Source of the DNA: Flavobacterium sp. | GTDB taxonomy: Bacteria > Bacteroidota > Bacteroidia > Flavobacteriales > Flavobacteriaceae | Length of the DNA: 64,000 bases | Assembly: GCA_023259675.1 (NCBI GenBank) | Contig: JALRGT010000014.1 | Coordinates: 1-64,000, forward strand | Direction of reading: 5' to 3' | Shown here: positions 42,961-52,540 of the stretch, piece after piece | How the letters are laid out: every line of letters begins with the position of its first letter | Numbering within the stretch: position 1 is the stretch's first letter | Notes under the pieces: generated by a model | What the model was told of the DNA's origin: nothing | The model's input: the letters and a program-made list of their open reading frames with translations, nothing else | Database searches by the model: none | Made by a program: the position numbers and the translations under genes

Positions 42961-44589
42961 TTATACCTGTATCACGCCTAGATTGAATGGTTTTTCGATA
43001 GGCGCGTGGTTGGCGGCTTCGATCCCCATAGAAATCCAAGTGCGGGTGTCCAACGGGTCGATGATGGCATCGGTCCACAATCGGGCAGCGGCATAGTAAG
43101 GGGAAGTTTGTTCGTCGTAGCGCGCTTTTATTTTGTCGAATAATTCGGCTTCTTTGGCTTCATCGACCGCTTCACCTTTGGCTTTGAGTGAGCTTGCTTC
43201 AATTTGTGCCAAGACTTTGGCGGCTTGTATGCCTCCCATAACGGCCAACTCGGCACTGGGCCAAGCGACAATCAGTCTTGGGTCGTAGGCTTTGCCACAC
43301 ATGGCGTAGTTTCCGGCACCGTAGGAATTCCCTACAATAACGGTGAATTTAGGTACAACCGAGTTGCTCACGGCATTGACCATTTTGGCGCCGTCTTTGA
43401 TGATGCCGCCTTGTTCAGATTTGGATCCCACCATGAAACCGGTCACATCCTGAAGGAAGACCAATGGGATTTTTTTCTGGTTGCAATTGGCTATAAAACG
43501 CGTGGCTTTGTCGGCACTGTCCGAGTAAATGACTCCGCCAAATTGCATTTCGCCTTGTTTGGTTTTGACTACTTTTCGTTGGTTGGCCACAATCCCAACC
43601 GCCCAACCGTCAATGCGAGCGTAACCCGTGATGATGGTTTGTCCGTAACCGTCTTTATAGGCTTCAAACTCCGAATTGTCGACCAAGCGATGAATGATTT
43701 CCATCATGTCGTATTGTTCGCTTCGGGTTTTGGGCAAGATGCCGTAGATTTCGTTTGGTTTTAAGGCAGGTTTTTGTGCTTTGATTCGGCTAAAACCCGC
43801 TTTGTCATAATCACCAATTTTATCAACGATATTTTTTATTTTGTCTAAGGCGTCTTTGTCGTCTTTGGCTTTGTAATCGGTCACACCTGAAATTTCGCAG
43901 TGCGTGGTAGCGCCACCCAAGGTTTCGTTGTCAATCGTTTCACCAATGGCGGCTTTGACCAAATAACTACCGGCCAAAAAGATGCTTCCTGTTTTGTCGA
44001 CTATAATGGCTTCGTCGCTCATGATAGGCAAATAGGCACCACCAGCAACGCAGCTTCCCATAATAGCCGAAATCTGGGTGATTCCCATGCTGCTCATGAT
44101 CGCATTGTTTCTAAAGATGCGTCCAAAATGTTCTTTGTCCGGGAAAATTTCATCTTGCAAAGGCAAAAAGACTCCGGCACTGTCTACCAGATAGATGATA
44201 GGTAACTTATTTTCCATGGCGATTTCTTGGGCGCGTAGGTTTTTCTTTGCCGTAATAGGGAACCATGCACCTGCTTTTACGGTAGCATCATTGGCCACCA
44301 CAATGCATTGTTTTCCTTTGATGTAACCTATCTTTACCACAACACCTCCCGAAGGACAGCCACCGTACTCTTCGTACATTTTGTCACCAACAAAAGCACC
44401 AATTTCGATTGCTTCGGCTTTTTCATCCAATAAATAATCAACGCGCTCCCGAGCGGTCATTTTTCCTTCACCGTGTAATTTCTGAATGCGTTTTTTTCCG
44501 CCTCCTAATTTGACTTGGGAGAGTTTTAGTCTTAAATCGGAAAGTAAAAGTTTATTGTGGTCTTCGTTTTTGTTGAAGTTCAAATCCAT
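42961..44589 (-). CDS. Acyl-CoA carboxylase beta (carboxyltransferase) subunit
   Basis: 542 residues. The two crotonase-like carboxyltransferase domains are intact: GGGKKRIQKLHGEGKMTARERV at the N-terminus is followed by the acyl-CoA site (GSCVAGGAYLPIMSDE) and the biotin-site region (VGNSYGAGNYAMCG). The LPLQDEIFPDKEHFGRIF stretch is closest to methylcrotonyl-CoA carboxylase beta. It would carboxylate a branched acyl-CoA, as in leucine breakdown, with a biotin-carrying alpha subunit. No alpha subunit is adjacent in this window. Confidence 0.9.
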   Translation of the reverse strand: MDLNFNKNEDHNKLLLSDLRLKLSQVKLGGGKKRIQKLHGEGKMTARERVDYLLDEKAEAIEIGAFVGDKMYEEYGGCPSGGVVVKIGYIKGKQCIVVANDATVKAGAWFPITAKKNLRAQEIAMENKLPIIYLVDSAGVFLPLQDEIFPDKEHFGRIFRNNAIMSSMGITQISAIMGSCVAGGAYLPIMSDEAIIVDKTGSIFLAGSYLVKAAIGETIDNETLGGATTHCEISGVTDYKAKDDKDALDKIKNIVDKIGDYDKAGFSRIKAQKPALKPNEIYGILPKTRSEQYDMMEIIHRLVDNSEFEAYKDGYGQTIITGYARIDGWAVGIVANQRKVVKTKQGEMQFGGVIYSDSADKATRFIANCNQKKIPLVFLQDVTGFMVGSKSEQGGIIKDGAKMVNAVSNSVVPKFTVIVGNSYGAGNYAMCGKAYDPRLIVAWPSAELAVMGGIQAAKVLAQIEASSLKAKGEAVDEAKEAELFDKIKARYDEQTSPYYAAARLWTDAIIDPLDTRTWISMGIEAANHAPIEKPFNLGVIQV

Positions 44590-44693
44590 GTTGTAATAAT
44601 TTATTGTAAAAATAAGCTGGGCTAAAATACAAAAACCAACGGAGTAATTAAACCCTATTAAGCAGATAAGTTTTTTAGTTGAATTGTTTTAAA

Positions 44694-45110
44694 ATCATAT
44701 AAGGCAAATAAGGTTATTTAAGTTTGTTTTGTAACCATGTAAGGCATTTAAGGTCATGTAAGTTTTGGTAATATGTGGCGAAAAATTTAACCACAAAGAG
44801 CACAAAGTTTTTTCGCAAAGTGTACAAGGGAAAAATCTGCTAAAATCTATTATATCTGCGTTACATAAAGTAGCATAAATCATTCAAGCTTGTTTTATAA
44901 CCAGGTAAGGCAAATAAGGTCATATAAGTTTGTCGCTAAGACACCAAGAAAGAATCTGTGTAAATCTGCATTAGATAAACTAACATAAATCACTCAAGTT
45001 TGTTTTATAACCATGTAAGGCAAATAAGGTCATATAAGTTTTGGTAATTTGTAGCGAAAAATTTAACCACAAAGAGCCCAAAGTTTTTTCACAAAGAGCC
45101 CAAAGGAAAA
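44694..45110. repeat. Degenerate tandem intergenic repeats
   Basis: The unit TAAGGCAAATAAGGTCAT with small changes occurs at about 44699, 44740, 44906 and 45016, usually followed by ATAAGTTT. A second unit, ATTTAACCACAAAGAGC, occurs at 44785 and 45061, each followed by CAAAGTTTTTTC. The block is non-coding and looks like a tandem expansion of roughly 110-280 bases per period. Confidence 0.75.
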
Positions 45111-45156
45111 ATCGGTGCAAATCTGTTTAATGAGTGTTCCAATAAAATGGGAACAA

Positions 45157-45190
45157 AAAAAAACTTGATTCGCCATGCAAACCAAGTTTT
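45157..45190 (-). terminator. Terminator of lpxD-like gene
   Basis: AAAACTTG (45160-45167) pairs with CAAGTTTT (45183-45190) over a 15-base loop; on the minus strand a run of T follows. It lies 22 bases past the stop codon. Confidence 0.65.
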
Positions 45191-45211
45191 ATATATTGTA
45201 AAATAGTCTTC

Positions 45212-46210
45212 TTATTTTTTAGAATCGCTAACAAGTCTTTTTAGGATGGCCCATTGTTTTAAGGCATCGCGGGCTTCCACTGCCGGATAACCCAACATGG
45301 TTTTTCCTGCCGGAATGTCTCCTGTTACACCAGAACCTGCACCTACAATCGCACCGTCGCCAATAGTCGTGTGGTCTTTAATGGATGCACTTCCGCCAAT
45401 GATGACTCCGTTACCTAAAGTTACAGAACCCGCTAAACCACTGCTTCCGGCCATGATACAAAAACGACCCATTTTACTGTTGTGACCTATTTGTACCAGA
45501 TTGTCAATTTTGCAACCATCACCAATAACGGTAGAACTAAACTTTCCTCTATCTACACAAGAATTGGCTCCAATTTCAACTCCGTTGCCTATGATTACGT
45601 TTCCTATTTGTGGAATTTTCACCAATCCTCTTTCCGGACAGGGACGAAAGCCAAAACCATCTGCTCCAATGGTTGCATTGGGATGTATGATACAATGATG
45701 ACCAATATGGCAACGCTCTCTTACGACCGTTCCAGACCAAATTACCGAATTGTTTCCAATAGTGGAAGCATCAAGAATGGTAACGTTGGGATATAAAATC
45801 GAATTTTCTCCAATTTTCACATTGGGTCCCACATAACATCCGGCGCCAATTTTTGTTCCGGCACCAATAATAGCCTTTTCATCTACCACTGCCGAGGGAT
45901 GAATCTCCACATGAAAAGAAGGCATTGGAAAAGCAAAAAGTTCCAGAATTTGTGACATTGCCAAGTCGGCATTTTTCACTTTTATAAAGGCTCTGTTTTC
46001 TCCCGGTTCAATAGAAATGTCTTCGTTTACAACCGCTACACAAGCTTTTGAATTGGCCCAAAGTTTTTCGTATTTTTTATTTCCAATAAAGGAAATTTCG
46101 GAGCCACTGGCCGCTTCAAGTTGTTCAGGGGCAGTAATGCTTTGTAAAGTGTCGCCATAGATTTCACCCTTAAGCACTTCATTGATTTCTTGTAAAGAAT
46201 AGGATTTCAT
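45212..46210 (-). CDS. lpxD: UDP-3-O-acylglucosamine N-acyltransferase (LpxD-like)
   Basis: 332 residues. An N-terminal uridine-binding domain (about 1-100) is followed by a left-handed beta-helix of hexapeptide repeats with the catalytic-type His in VQIGHNSKMG and the acyl-CoA part around GVIIGGSASIKDHTTIGDG. LpxD adds the second acyl chain in lipid A synthesis. Flavobacteria often keep several LpxD-like genes, and this one is not next to lpxA or lpxC, so it may be a paralogue acting on another nucleotide sugar. Confidence 0.85.
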   Translation of the reverse strand: MKSYSLQEINEVLKGEIYGDTLQSITAPEQLEAASGSEISFIGNKKYEKLWANSKACVAVVNEDISIEPGENRAFIKVKNADLAMSQILELFAFPMPSFHVEIHPSAVVDEKAIIGAGTKIGAGCYVGPNVKIGENSILYPNVTILDASTIGNNSVIWSGTVVRERCHIGHHCIIHPNATIGADGFGFRPCPERGLVKIPQIGNVIIGNGVEIGANSCVDRGKFSSTVIGDGCKIDNLVQIGHNSKMGRFCIMAGSSGLAGSVTLGNGVIIGGSASIKDHTTIGDGAIVGAGSGVTGDIPAGKTMLGYPAVEARDALKQWAILKRLVSDSKK

Positions 46211-46403
46211 AACCGTATTGATTGTTAATATTGGGGTAATGTTTTCAAATAAAGGGAATATGACTTGAAAATCCTAGTGTTTTACCATTTGGACAGATAA
46301 GATTAACAAAAAAATGGCTTTTAAATTAGTTTTTGTCAAATTTTTCAAATGAAATAGGATGATTAAAAATATTTGAAAGTTGATTGATTCGGTAGAAATG
46401 ATA

Positions 46404-46448
46404 AAAAAACCTTCCAAACTTTACATTTATAGAAAGTTGAAAGGTTTT
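46404..46448 (-). terminator. Terminator of prfB
   Basis: AAAACCTT...AAGGTTTT outer stem with an inner imperfect stem around ACTTT/AAAGT; on the minus strand it ends in a T-run. It lies 26 bases past the prfB stop. Confidence 0.8.
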
Positions 46449-46473
46449 AAATAGTATTGTAAAAAAGCGGACT

Positions 46474-47572
46474 TTATTCTTCTTCTTTTTGTCCCATCAT
46501 CATCAAGTAGGCTTTCAGGAATTCGTCAATTTCTCCATTCAGCACATCGTCTACATTACTGGTTTCATAACCGGTACGAACGTCTTTGACTAATTTATAG
46601 GGTTGCATCACGTAATTTCGGATTTGAGAACCCCATTCGATTTTCATTTTACTGGCTTCAATATCGGCACGTTCCGCTTGACGTTTTTTCAATTCTATTT
46701 CATACAATTGAGAGCGTAACATTTGCATGGCACGTTGTCTGTTGTCTTGTTGCGAACGTGTTTCCGAACACTGAATTTGAATGCCGGTAGGTTTGTGCAC
46801 CAATTGTACTTTGGTTTCCACCTTATTTACGTTTTGTCCACCCGCTCCACTGGATCGTGAAGTGGTAATTTCGATGTCAGCAGGATTGATATCAATTTCG
46901 ATACTGTCATCCACCAACGGATACACATAAACAGATACAAAAGAAGTATGTCTTTTGGCATTACTGTCAAATGGAGAAATACGCACCAAACGATGCACAC
47001 CATTTTCCCCTTTTAAATAACCAAAAGAATAATCCCCTTCAAACTCTAGTGTTACGGTTTTTATTCCGGCAGCTTCCCCTTTTTGGAAATTCAACTCCTT
47101 AATTTTATAACCGTGCTTTTCTCCCCACATCATATACATACGCATGAGCATTTCGGCCCAGTCGCAACTTTCGGTTCCACCGGCACCAGCCGTAATTTGC
47201 AATACGGCACTTAGCGTGTCTCCTTCATCCGAAAGCATGTTTTTGAATTCGATGGCTTCAATATGATCTTCTGTCTTCTCGTACTGTTCGTCCAGTTCTT
47301 CAACCGTAAGTTCTCCTTCTCTATAGAAATCATAAGCCAACTGCAATTCATCGGCCATTTCAACCGCTTTATTGTAATCTTCGATCCACTTCTTTTTGGT
47401 TCTCAGATTTTTAACAATCAGTTCGGCTTCTTTAGGGTTGTTCCAGAAATCGGGAGCAAAAGTCTTTTCCTCTTCGTTGGTAATTTCGATTAGTTTGGCA
47501 TCAACGTCAAAGATACCTCCTCAACGCACCAAGGCGCTCTACAATACCTTTTATTTGTTCGGTAGTTGTCAT
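46474..47572 (-). CDS. prfB: Peptide chain release factor 2, with programmed +1 frameshift
   Basis: RF2 recognises UGA and UAA stops. The gene is read in two parts: codons 1-21 from ATG 47572 to 47510 ([14 protein letters not shown] to LRRYL), then, after a +1 shift that skips base 47509, 47508 to 46474. The product is 365 residues, the normal RF2 length. The RF2 tripeptide SPF (RISPFDSNA) and the catalytic GGQ ([13 protein letters not shown]) are present. A single-frame reading would start inside the gene near 47358 and lose about 71 residues. The shift site is annotated separately. Confidence 0.95.
47506..47521 (-). promoter_or_regulatory. prfB programmed frameshift site
   Basis: On the minus strand the order is an internal Shine-Dalgarno AGGAGG (47521-47516), TAT, the slippery CTT (47512-47510) and in-frame TGA (47509-47507) followed by C. 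This is the arrangement known from E. coli prfB, where low RF2 lets ribosomes shift past its own UGA. Confidence 0.95.
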
Positions 47573-47588
47573 AAATTATGTAATTTTG
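47554..47588 (+). promoter_or_regulatory. Promoter for threonine aldolase gene
   Basis: TTTG (47554-47557) and a perfect TAATTTTG (47581-47588), 23 bases apart; the -7 element abuts the divergent prfB element. Confidence 0.6.
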
Positions 47589-47593
47589 TGCGA

Positions 47594-47623
47594 CAAAAAT
47601 AGAAAAAAATTGACTAGCTACAA
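47594..47623 (-). promoter_or_regulatory. Promoter for prfB
   Basis: On the minus strand TTG (47623-47621) and a perfect TATTTTTG (47601-47594) are 19 bases apart; the leader to ATG 47572 is about 18 bases. Confidence 0.65.
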
Positions 47624-47661
47624 GTCGAGATTTTACTGTTGGATAAATATCAAATAATTTT

Positions 47662-48681
47662 ATGGAAATAAATTTAGTTAGCGATACGATTACCAAGCCT
47701 TCCCAAGACATGTTACAATTCATGTTTAATGCCCAAGTAGGGGATGATGTCTACAGCCAAGATCCAACAGTTATTGAATTAGAAGCTACGGTAGCCCAGA
47801 TATTTGGTATGGAAGCGGGTTTGTTTTTTCCTTCCGGAACGATGGCCAATCAAACGGCAATTAAATTACATACGCAACCCGGTGACCAATTGATTACCGA
47901 TAGACAAGCCCACATCTATCATTATGAAGGAGGAGGCATTTCCTTCAATAGTGGCGTTTCTTGTTGTTTATTGGATGGGAATCGCGGAATGATAACGGCT
48001 GAACAGGTAAAAGAAGCAATTAATGATCCCGAATTTTATCACAGTCCATTAACGAGTTTAGTTTGTGTAGAAAACACCACAAATAAAGGAGGAGGAGCTT
48101 GCTACGAACTGGAAGATTTAAAAAAAATAAAGGAAGTTTGTGATGCTCATGATTTGAAATTTCATTTGGATGGTGCTCGAATTTGGAATGCTTTGATTGC
48201 CAAAAAACAAAATCCAAAAGCATTTGGACAGTTATTCGACACTATTTCGGTTTGTTTCTCCAAAGGTCTTGGAGCGCCTATCGGTTCGGTGTTGTTGGGA
48301 GATCAGGAAACGATTCATAGAGCAATGCGAATCCGAAAAATTTTAGGAGGAGGAATGCGACAGGTAGGGTATTTGGCGGCAGCTGCGATTTATGCTTTAG
48401 AACATAATATTGAGCGATTGGCTGATGATCACCGTAGAGCCAAAGAAATTACTCAAGTACTCCTTACAAAAGAATGGATTGCTTCGGTTGAGCCGGTTGA
48501 AACCAATATTGTTGTTTTTTCGCTAAAACCAAATTATAAAGACCAACAACTGATTGATAAATTGAAGCAAAAAAATATTTATATCAGTACGATTGGGAAA
48601 GGTAAATTAAGAATCGTGACCCATTTGGATTACAGAGAAGTCATGCATACCTATGTGCTGGAAACCTTATCGAAATTATGA
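47662..48681 (+). CDS. Low-specificity L-threonine aldolase
   Basis: 339 residues, a PLP enzyme cleaving threonine to glycine and acetaldehyde. The opening NLVSDTITKPSQDM and the FPSGTMANQTAIKLH block match the family, the cofactor lysine is Lys201 (CFSKGLGAPIG) and the His of ITDRQAHIYHYEGGG stacks on the cofactor. It is divergent from prfB with back-to-back promoters. Confidence 0.92.
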   Translation: MEINLVSDTITKPSQDMLQFMFNAQVGDDVYSQDPTVIELEATVAQIFGMEAGLFFPSGTMANQTAIKLHTQPGDQLITDRQAHIYHYEGGGISFNSGVSCCLLDGNRGMITAEQVKEAINDPEFYHSPLTSLVCVENTTNKGGGACYELEDLKKIKEVCDAHDLKFHLDGARIWNALIAKKQNPKAFGQLFDTISVCFSKGLGAPIGSVLLGDQETIHRAMRIRKILGGGMRQVGYLAAAAIYALEHNIERLADDHRRAKEITQVLLTKEWIASVEPVETNIVVFSLKPNYKDQQLIDKLKQKNIYISTIGKGKLRIVTHLDYREVMHTYVLETLSKL

Positions 48682-48751
48682 GTTTATATTTCAGAAAGAA
48701 TCTAGAGAGGTGTAATTATACCTTTTTAAAAGTATCAAAAAATATTTTTTA

Positions 48752-48803
48752 AACACAGATTTAAGAAATTTATAAAATTATTTTAATTTCTTAAATCTGT
48801 GTT
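48752..48803. repeat. Perfect 19-base inverted repeat, terminator-like
   Basis: Arms 48752-48770 and 48785-48803 (AACACAGATTTAAGAAATT and its complement) are perfect, loop of 14. It sits between convergent genes and may end both transcripts; I recall similar AACACAGATTT hairpins scattered in flavobacterial genomes. Confidence 0.85.
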
Positions 48804-48834
48804 ACTGATGAAATCTTGTTGAAAATAACACCAA

Positions 48835-49155
48835 TTATTTGAACAGATTATCCATTCCTGGAATCATTGGCATGTCCATTTTGGCAACGGCATCCAATTC
48901 GGCTTCGTTTACTTTTGTCGCTTTTTCAATTGCTTTATTTAAAACCAACACTAAATAATCTTCCAATTGTTCTTTGTCTTCCAATAATTCGTCGGCGATA
49001 GTAAATGATTTTATTTTTCTATTCGCGGTCAAAGTCACTTTCAATAATCCATCCGTGCTTTGTTCGTCGATAAGTACATTGTCCAAACGTTTTTTAGTGT
49101 CTTCTATTTTTTGTTGGGTCTCTTTCAGCTTACCCATCATTCCCATTAAATCCAT
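48835..49155 (-). CDS. YbaB/EbfC nucleoid-associated protein
   Basis: 106 residues. The helix-strand-helix fold of YbaB is visible: [19 protein letters not shown], the central strand [14 protein letters not shown], and a C-terminal helix ([16 protein letters not shown]), ending MIPGMDNLF. It binds DNA as a dimer. In this window it is not next to recR or dnaX. Confidence 0.9.
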   Translation of the reverse strand: MDLMGMMGKLKETQQKIEDTKKRLDNVLIDEQSTDGLLKVTLTANRKIKSFTIADELLEDKEQLEDYLVLVLNKAIEKATKVNEAELDAVAKMDMPMIPGMDNLFK

Positions 49156-49261
49156 GTTTTCTGATAATTAAAAATTAGTAGGCTACTAAATTACTATATT
49201 CAACGCAAAATACAATATTAAATTAGTTGAAAAAGGGAGTCGTTTTAAAATGTCTTTGTCT

Positions 49262-49269
49262 TATTTTTG
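49262..49269 (+). promoter_or_regulatory. -7 promoter element TATTTTTG
   Basis: Exact TAnnTTTG match 31 bases before the peptidase ATG at 49301. No clear TTG at the expected distance. Confidence 0.45.
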
Positions 49270-49300
49270 CAACTTCACTTATTAAATAAAAGCCCAAAAA

Positions 49301-51361
49301 ATGCCTGAAAAAATACAACCGCCAGTTGCTAAAATTATACCTAAAGAATTAAAGCAATTTGATGATGTAAGAATTGATAATTATTTTTGGTTGAATGACA
49401 GAGAAAATCCGGAAGTGATTGAATATCTGAATCAAGAAAATGAGTATTACAATAAGATGACTGCTCATACCAAAGATTTTCAGGCAGTATTGTTTGAAGA
49501 AATGAAAGCCCGAATTAAGGAAGATGACGAATCTGTTCCTTATTTATACAACGGATATTACTATATCACCCGTTTTGAAACCGGAAAAAATTATCCAATT
49601 TATTCTCGAAAAAAAGAAAACCTTTCCGCAAAAGAGGAAATCCTGTTTGATTGTAATGTAATGGCCGAAGGGAAGCCTTATTTTAAACTCGGCGGGTTGG
49701 CGATTAGTGAGGATAATAAATTAGCTATTTTCAGTGTTGACATTGTAGGAAGAAGAATTTATACCATTCAGGTTAAAAATCTGGAAATGGATGAAATCTT
49801 GGAGGATACTATTGAAAATGTGACTGGTTCTGCAGTTTGGGCTAATGACAATAAAACTATTTTTTATTCTTCTCAAGACGAAGTTACACTGCGCTCCGAT
49901 AAAATATTCAAACATAAATTAGGAACGAAACAGGCTGACGACACTTTGGTTTATTTTGAAAAAGACGATACCTATACTGTAGATGTTGCCAAATCTAAAT
50001 CCAGGAAATATCTGGTGATTGAGTCGGGAAGTACACTTACTACCGAATATCAAATTCTAAATGCCGATAAGCCAGACGGGAAATTTGCGATTTTTCAAAA
50101 AAGAATCCGTGGGGTAGAATACAGCATTAGTCATTATAAAGATCATTTTTATATTCTGACCAATAAAGATAAGGCGGATAATTTCAAGTTGATGAAAACG
50201 CCTGAAACGGCCACATCACAAGAAAATTGGACGGAAGTTATCGCACATAGAGAAGACGTTTTATTGGAAGACGTCGAGATTTTTGCCAATTATTTGGTGC
50301 TCGATGAGCGTTCCAATGGTTTGAATAAAATCAGAATCATTCCTTGGAGTGGAGAGGGGGAATATTATTTGCCTTTTGAAAGCGAAACTTATACCGCTTA
50401 TACTTCGACCAATGTAGATTTTGAAACCGAAATTTTGCGTTATAGTTATCAGTCGATGACAACTCCATCTTCCGTAATTGATTTCAATATGCGGACTAAG
50501 GAAAAAGAAATCAAAAAAGAACAACAAGTTCTGGGAGGAAAATTTGACAAAAATAATTATACAGAAGAACGGCTTTGGGCTACCGCTAAAGATGGAACCA
50601 AAATACCAATTTCGATGGCGTATCGTAAAGAGTTGAAAAAAGACGGAAACAATCCGTTATTGCAATATGCCTATGGTTCTTATGGGCACTCAATGAATGC
50701 GACTTTTTCTTCGACCCGATTGAGTTTGTTAGATAGAGGATTTATTTTTGCAATTGCACATATTCGTGGAGGAGAGGATTTGGGACGACATTGGTATGAG
50801 AGTGGGAAAATATTAAAAAAGAAAAATACATTTACCGATTTTATTGCCTGTTCTAAATTTCTCATTGAACAAAAATATACTTCACCACAACATCTATATG
50901 CCGAAGGAGGTTCAGCAGGTGGTTTATTGATGGGAGTTGTAGTGAATAATGCACCACAATTATATAAAGGAGTCATTGCACAAGTTCCATTTGTGGATGT
51001 AATGACTACGATGCTGGATAATACCATACCGTTGACTACCGGTGAATATGATGAGTGGGGAAATCCGAATTATAAAAAGTATTATAAATACATGAAATCG
51101 TATTCTCCTTACGATAATATAAAGCGGCAATCGTATCCTAATATGTATATTTCTACAGGCTTACATGATTCGCAAGTGCAATATTGGGAACCCGCAAAAT
51201 GGGTAGCCAAGCTCCGTGTTTTCAAGACAGATAGTAATTATTTGTTTTTAGATACTAATATGGAAGCAGGTCACGGAGGTGCTTCTGGAAGGTTTGAAGC
51301 TTTAAAGGAATTAGCAAAAGAATTCAGTTTTTTGTTAGATTTAGAAGGAATTAAAAAGTAA
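49301..51361 (+). CDS. Prolyl oligopeptidase-family serine peptidase (protease II-like)
   Basis: 686 residues without a signal peptide, so cytoplasmic. The N-terminal seven-bladed propeller (about 70-400) gates the C-terminal alpha/beta-hydrolase domain, which has the S9A signature around GGSAGGLLMG (nucleophile Ser), the ISTGLHDSQVQYWEP acid region and the His in MEAGHGGASG. Oligopeptidase B cleaves after basic residues, prolyl oligopeptidase after proline. The propeller N-terminus (DNYFWLNDRENPEVI) is closest to oligopeptidase B. Confidence 0.92.
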   Translation: MPEKIQPPVAKIIPKELKQFDDVRIDNYFWLNDRENPEVIEYLNQENEYYNKMTAHTKDFQAVLFEEMKARIKEDDESVPYLYNGYYYITRFETGKNYPIYSRKKENLSAKEEILFDCNVMAEGKPYFKLGGLAISEDNKLAIFSVDIVGRRIYTIQVKNLEMDEILEDTIENVTGSAVWANDNKTIFYSSQDEVTLRSDKIFKHKLGTKQADDTLVYFEKDDTYTVDVAKSKSRKYLVIESGSTLTTEYQILNADKPDGKFAIFQKRIRGVEYSISHYKDHFYILTNKDKADNFKLMKTPETATSQENWTEVIAHREDVLLEDVEIFANYLVLDERSNGLNKIRIIPWSGEGEYYLPFESETYTAYTSTNVDFETEILRYSYQSMTTPSSVIDFNMRTKEKEIKKEQQVLGGKFDKNNYTEERLWATAKDGTKIPISMAYRKELKKDGNNPLLQYAYGSYGHSMNATFSSTRLSLLDRGFIFAIAHIRGGEDLGRHWYESGKILKKKNTFTDFIACSKFLIEQKYTSPQHLYAEGGSAGGLLMGVVVNNAPQLYKGVIAQVPFVDVMTTMLDNTIPLTTGEYDEWGNPNYKKYYKYMKSYSPYDNIKRQSYPNMYISTGLHDSQVQYWEPAKWVAKLRVFKTDSNYLFLDTNMEAGHGGASGRFEALKELAKEFSFLLDLEGIKK

Positions 51362-51377
51362 ATTAAAAAAAAATACT

Positions 51378-51385
51378 TAAATTTG
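51378..51385 (+). promoter_or_regulatory. -7 promoter element TAAATTTG
   Basis: Exact TAnnTTTG match 55 bases before ATG 51441, just after the peptidase stop. It supports the later start of the next gene. Confidence 0.5.
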
Positions 51386-51440
51386 CCATTGTTTGAGGTT
51401 AATTATTAATAAACTGTTAATCTCAATTAACTATTTTTTT

Positions 51441-52481
51441 ATGAAAGAAGAAATAAAAGCCTACAATAATGTTTTAGAATTAATAGGTAATACTCCACTT
51501 ATTAAGCTAAATAAAGTCACCGAAGAGTTAGAAGGTAATTTCTACGCAAAGGTAGAAGCTTTTAATCCGGGGCATTCCTCAAAAGATAGAATAGCATTGT
51601 ATATTATTGAAGAAGCCGAGAAAAAAGGAATTTTATCTCCAGGTGATACCATAATTGAAACTACATCGGGTAATACCGGTTTTAGTCTGGCTATGGTAAG
51701 TATAATAAAAGGCTATAATTGTATTCTTGCAGTAAGTTCTAAATCATCAAAAGATAAAATTGATATGCTTCGCAGTCTTGGGGCAAAAGTATATGTTTGT
51801 CCTGCACACGTTTCAGCAGATGATGAACGCTCTTATTACAGTGTTGCCAAAAGATTACACGAAGAAACCAAAGGGTCCGTTTATATTAATCAATATTTTA
51901 ATCAGTTGAATATTGATGCACATTATAATTCTACCGGACCGGAAATTTGGGCGCAAACAGCAGGACAAATTACACATCTTGTAGCCTGTAGTGGAACTGG
52001 AGGAACTATTTCAGGTACTGCAAAATTCTTAAAAGAGCAAAATCCTAATATTAGAGTTTTGGGTGTTGATGCCTTTGGATCTGTATTGAAGAAATACCAT
52101 GAAACTAAGGAATTTGACGCAGATGAGATTTATCCTTATAGGATAGAAGGTTTAGGTAAAAACTTGATTCCATCGGCAACGGACTTTGATGTTATCGATA
52201 AGTTTATAAAAGTTACCGATGAGGAAAGCGCTCACGCGGCCAGAGAAATAACCCGAAAAGAGGGATTATTTGTAGGATATACTTCAGGTGCGGTAATGCA
52301 AGCGATTAAGCAATACGCGGAAGAAGGTGAATTTGATAAAAACAGTAATGTTATCGCTATATTTCCTGATCACGGTTCCCGTTACATGAGTAAAGTATTT
52401 AGTGATGATTGGATGAACGAACAAGGATTCTTTGATAGTATCAATGAAGAGGAAGTTCAAAAAATTGAAATGATTAAATAG
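51441..52481 (+). CDS. Cystathionine beta-synthase/cysteine synthase-like PLP enzyme
   Basis: ATG 51441 ([20 protein letters not shown]) is preferred to an upstream in-frame start at 51393, which adds a stretch not seen in the family. 346 residues; the PLP lysine is Lys48 ([13 protein letters not shown]), with [10 protein letters not shown] and SGTGGTISG loops. The extended C-terminus (about 295-346) and the HSSKDR motif rather than GGSVKDR resemble the catalytic core of cystathionine beta-synthase. It may therefore make cystathionine or act as a second cysteine synthase besides cysM. Confidence 0.88.
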   Translation: MKEEIKAYNNVLELIGNTPLIKLNKVTEELEGNFYAKVEAFNPGHSSKDRIALYIIEEAEKKGILSPGDTIIETTSGNTGFSLAMVSIIKGYNCILAVSSKSSKDKIDMLRSLGAKVYVCPAHVSADDERSYYSVAKRLHEETKGSVYINQYFNQLNIDAHYNSTGPEIWAQTAGQITHLVACSGTGGTISGTAKFLKEQNPNIRVLGVDAFGSVLKKYHETKEFDADEIYPYRIEGLGKNLIPSATDFDVIDKFIKVTDEESAHAAREITRKEGLFVGYTSGAVMQAIKQYAEEGEFDKNSNVIAIFPDHGSRYMSKVFSDDWMNEQGFFDSINEEEVQKIEMIK

Positions 52482-52506
52482 ATTTTTTCTACATAGATAA
52501 GATAAT

Positions 52507-52540
52507 AACGGTTGCAAATTTTTGCAACCGTTTTTTTTAT
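52507..52540 (+). terminator. Intrinsic terminator of CBS-like gene
   Basis: Perfect 11-base arms 52507-52517 and 52522-52532 (AACGGTTGCAA / TTGCAACCGTT), loop of 4, then eight T. Confidence 0.95.

Noticed and set aside
42788..43078. 96-residue frame on the minus strand spanning the carboxylase end
   Set aside because: It overlaps the 3' end of a strongly supported gene and covers a palindromic repeat, so it is a shadow frame.
43204..43764. 186-residue frame on the plus strand inside the carboxylase gene
   Set aside because: Antisense to a conserved gene with intact motifs; typical shadow frame.
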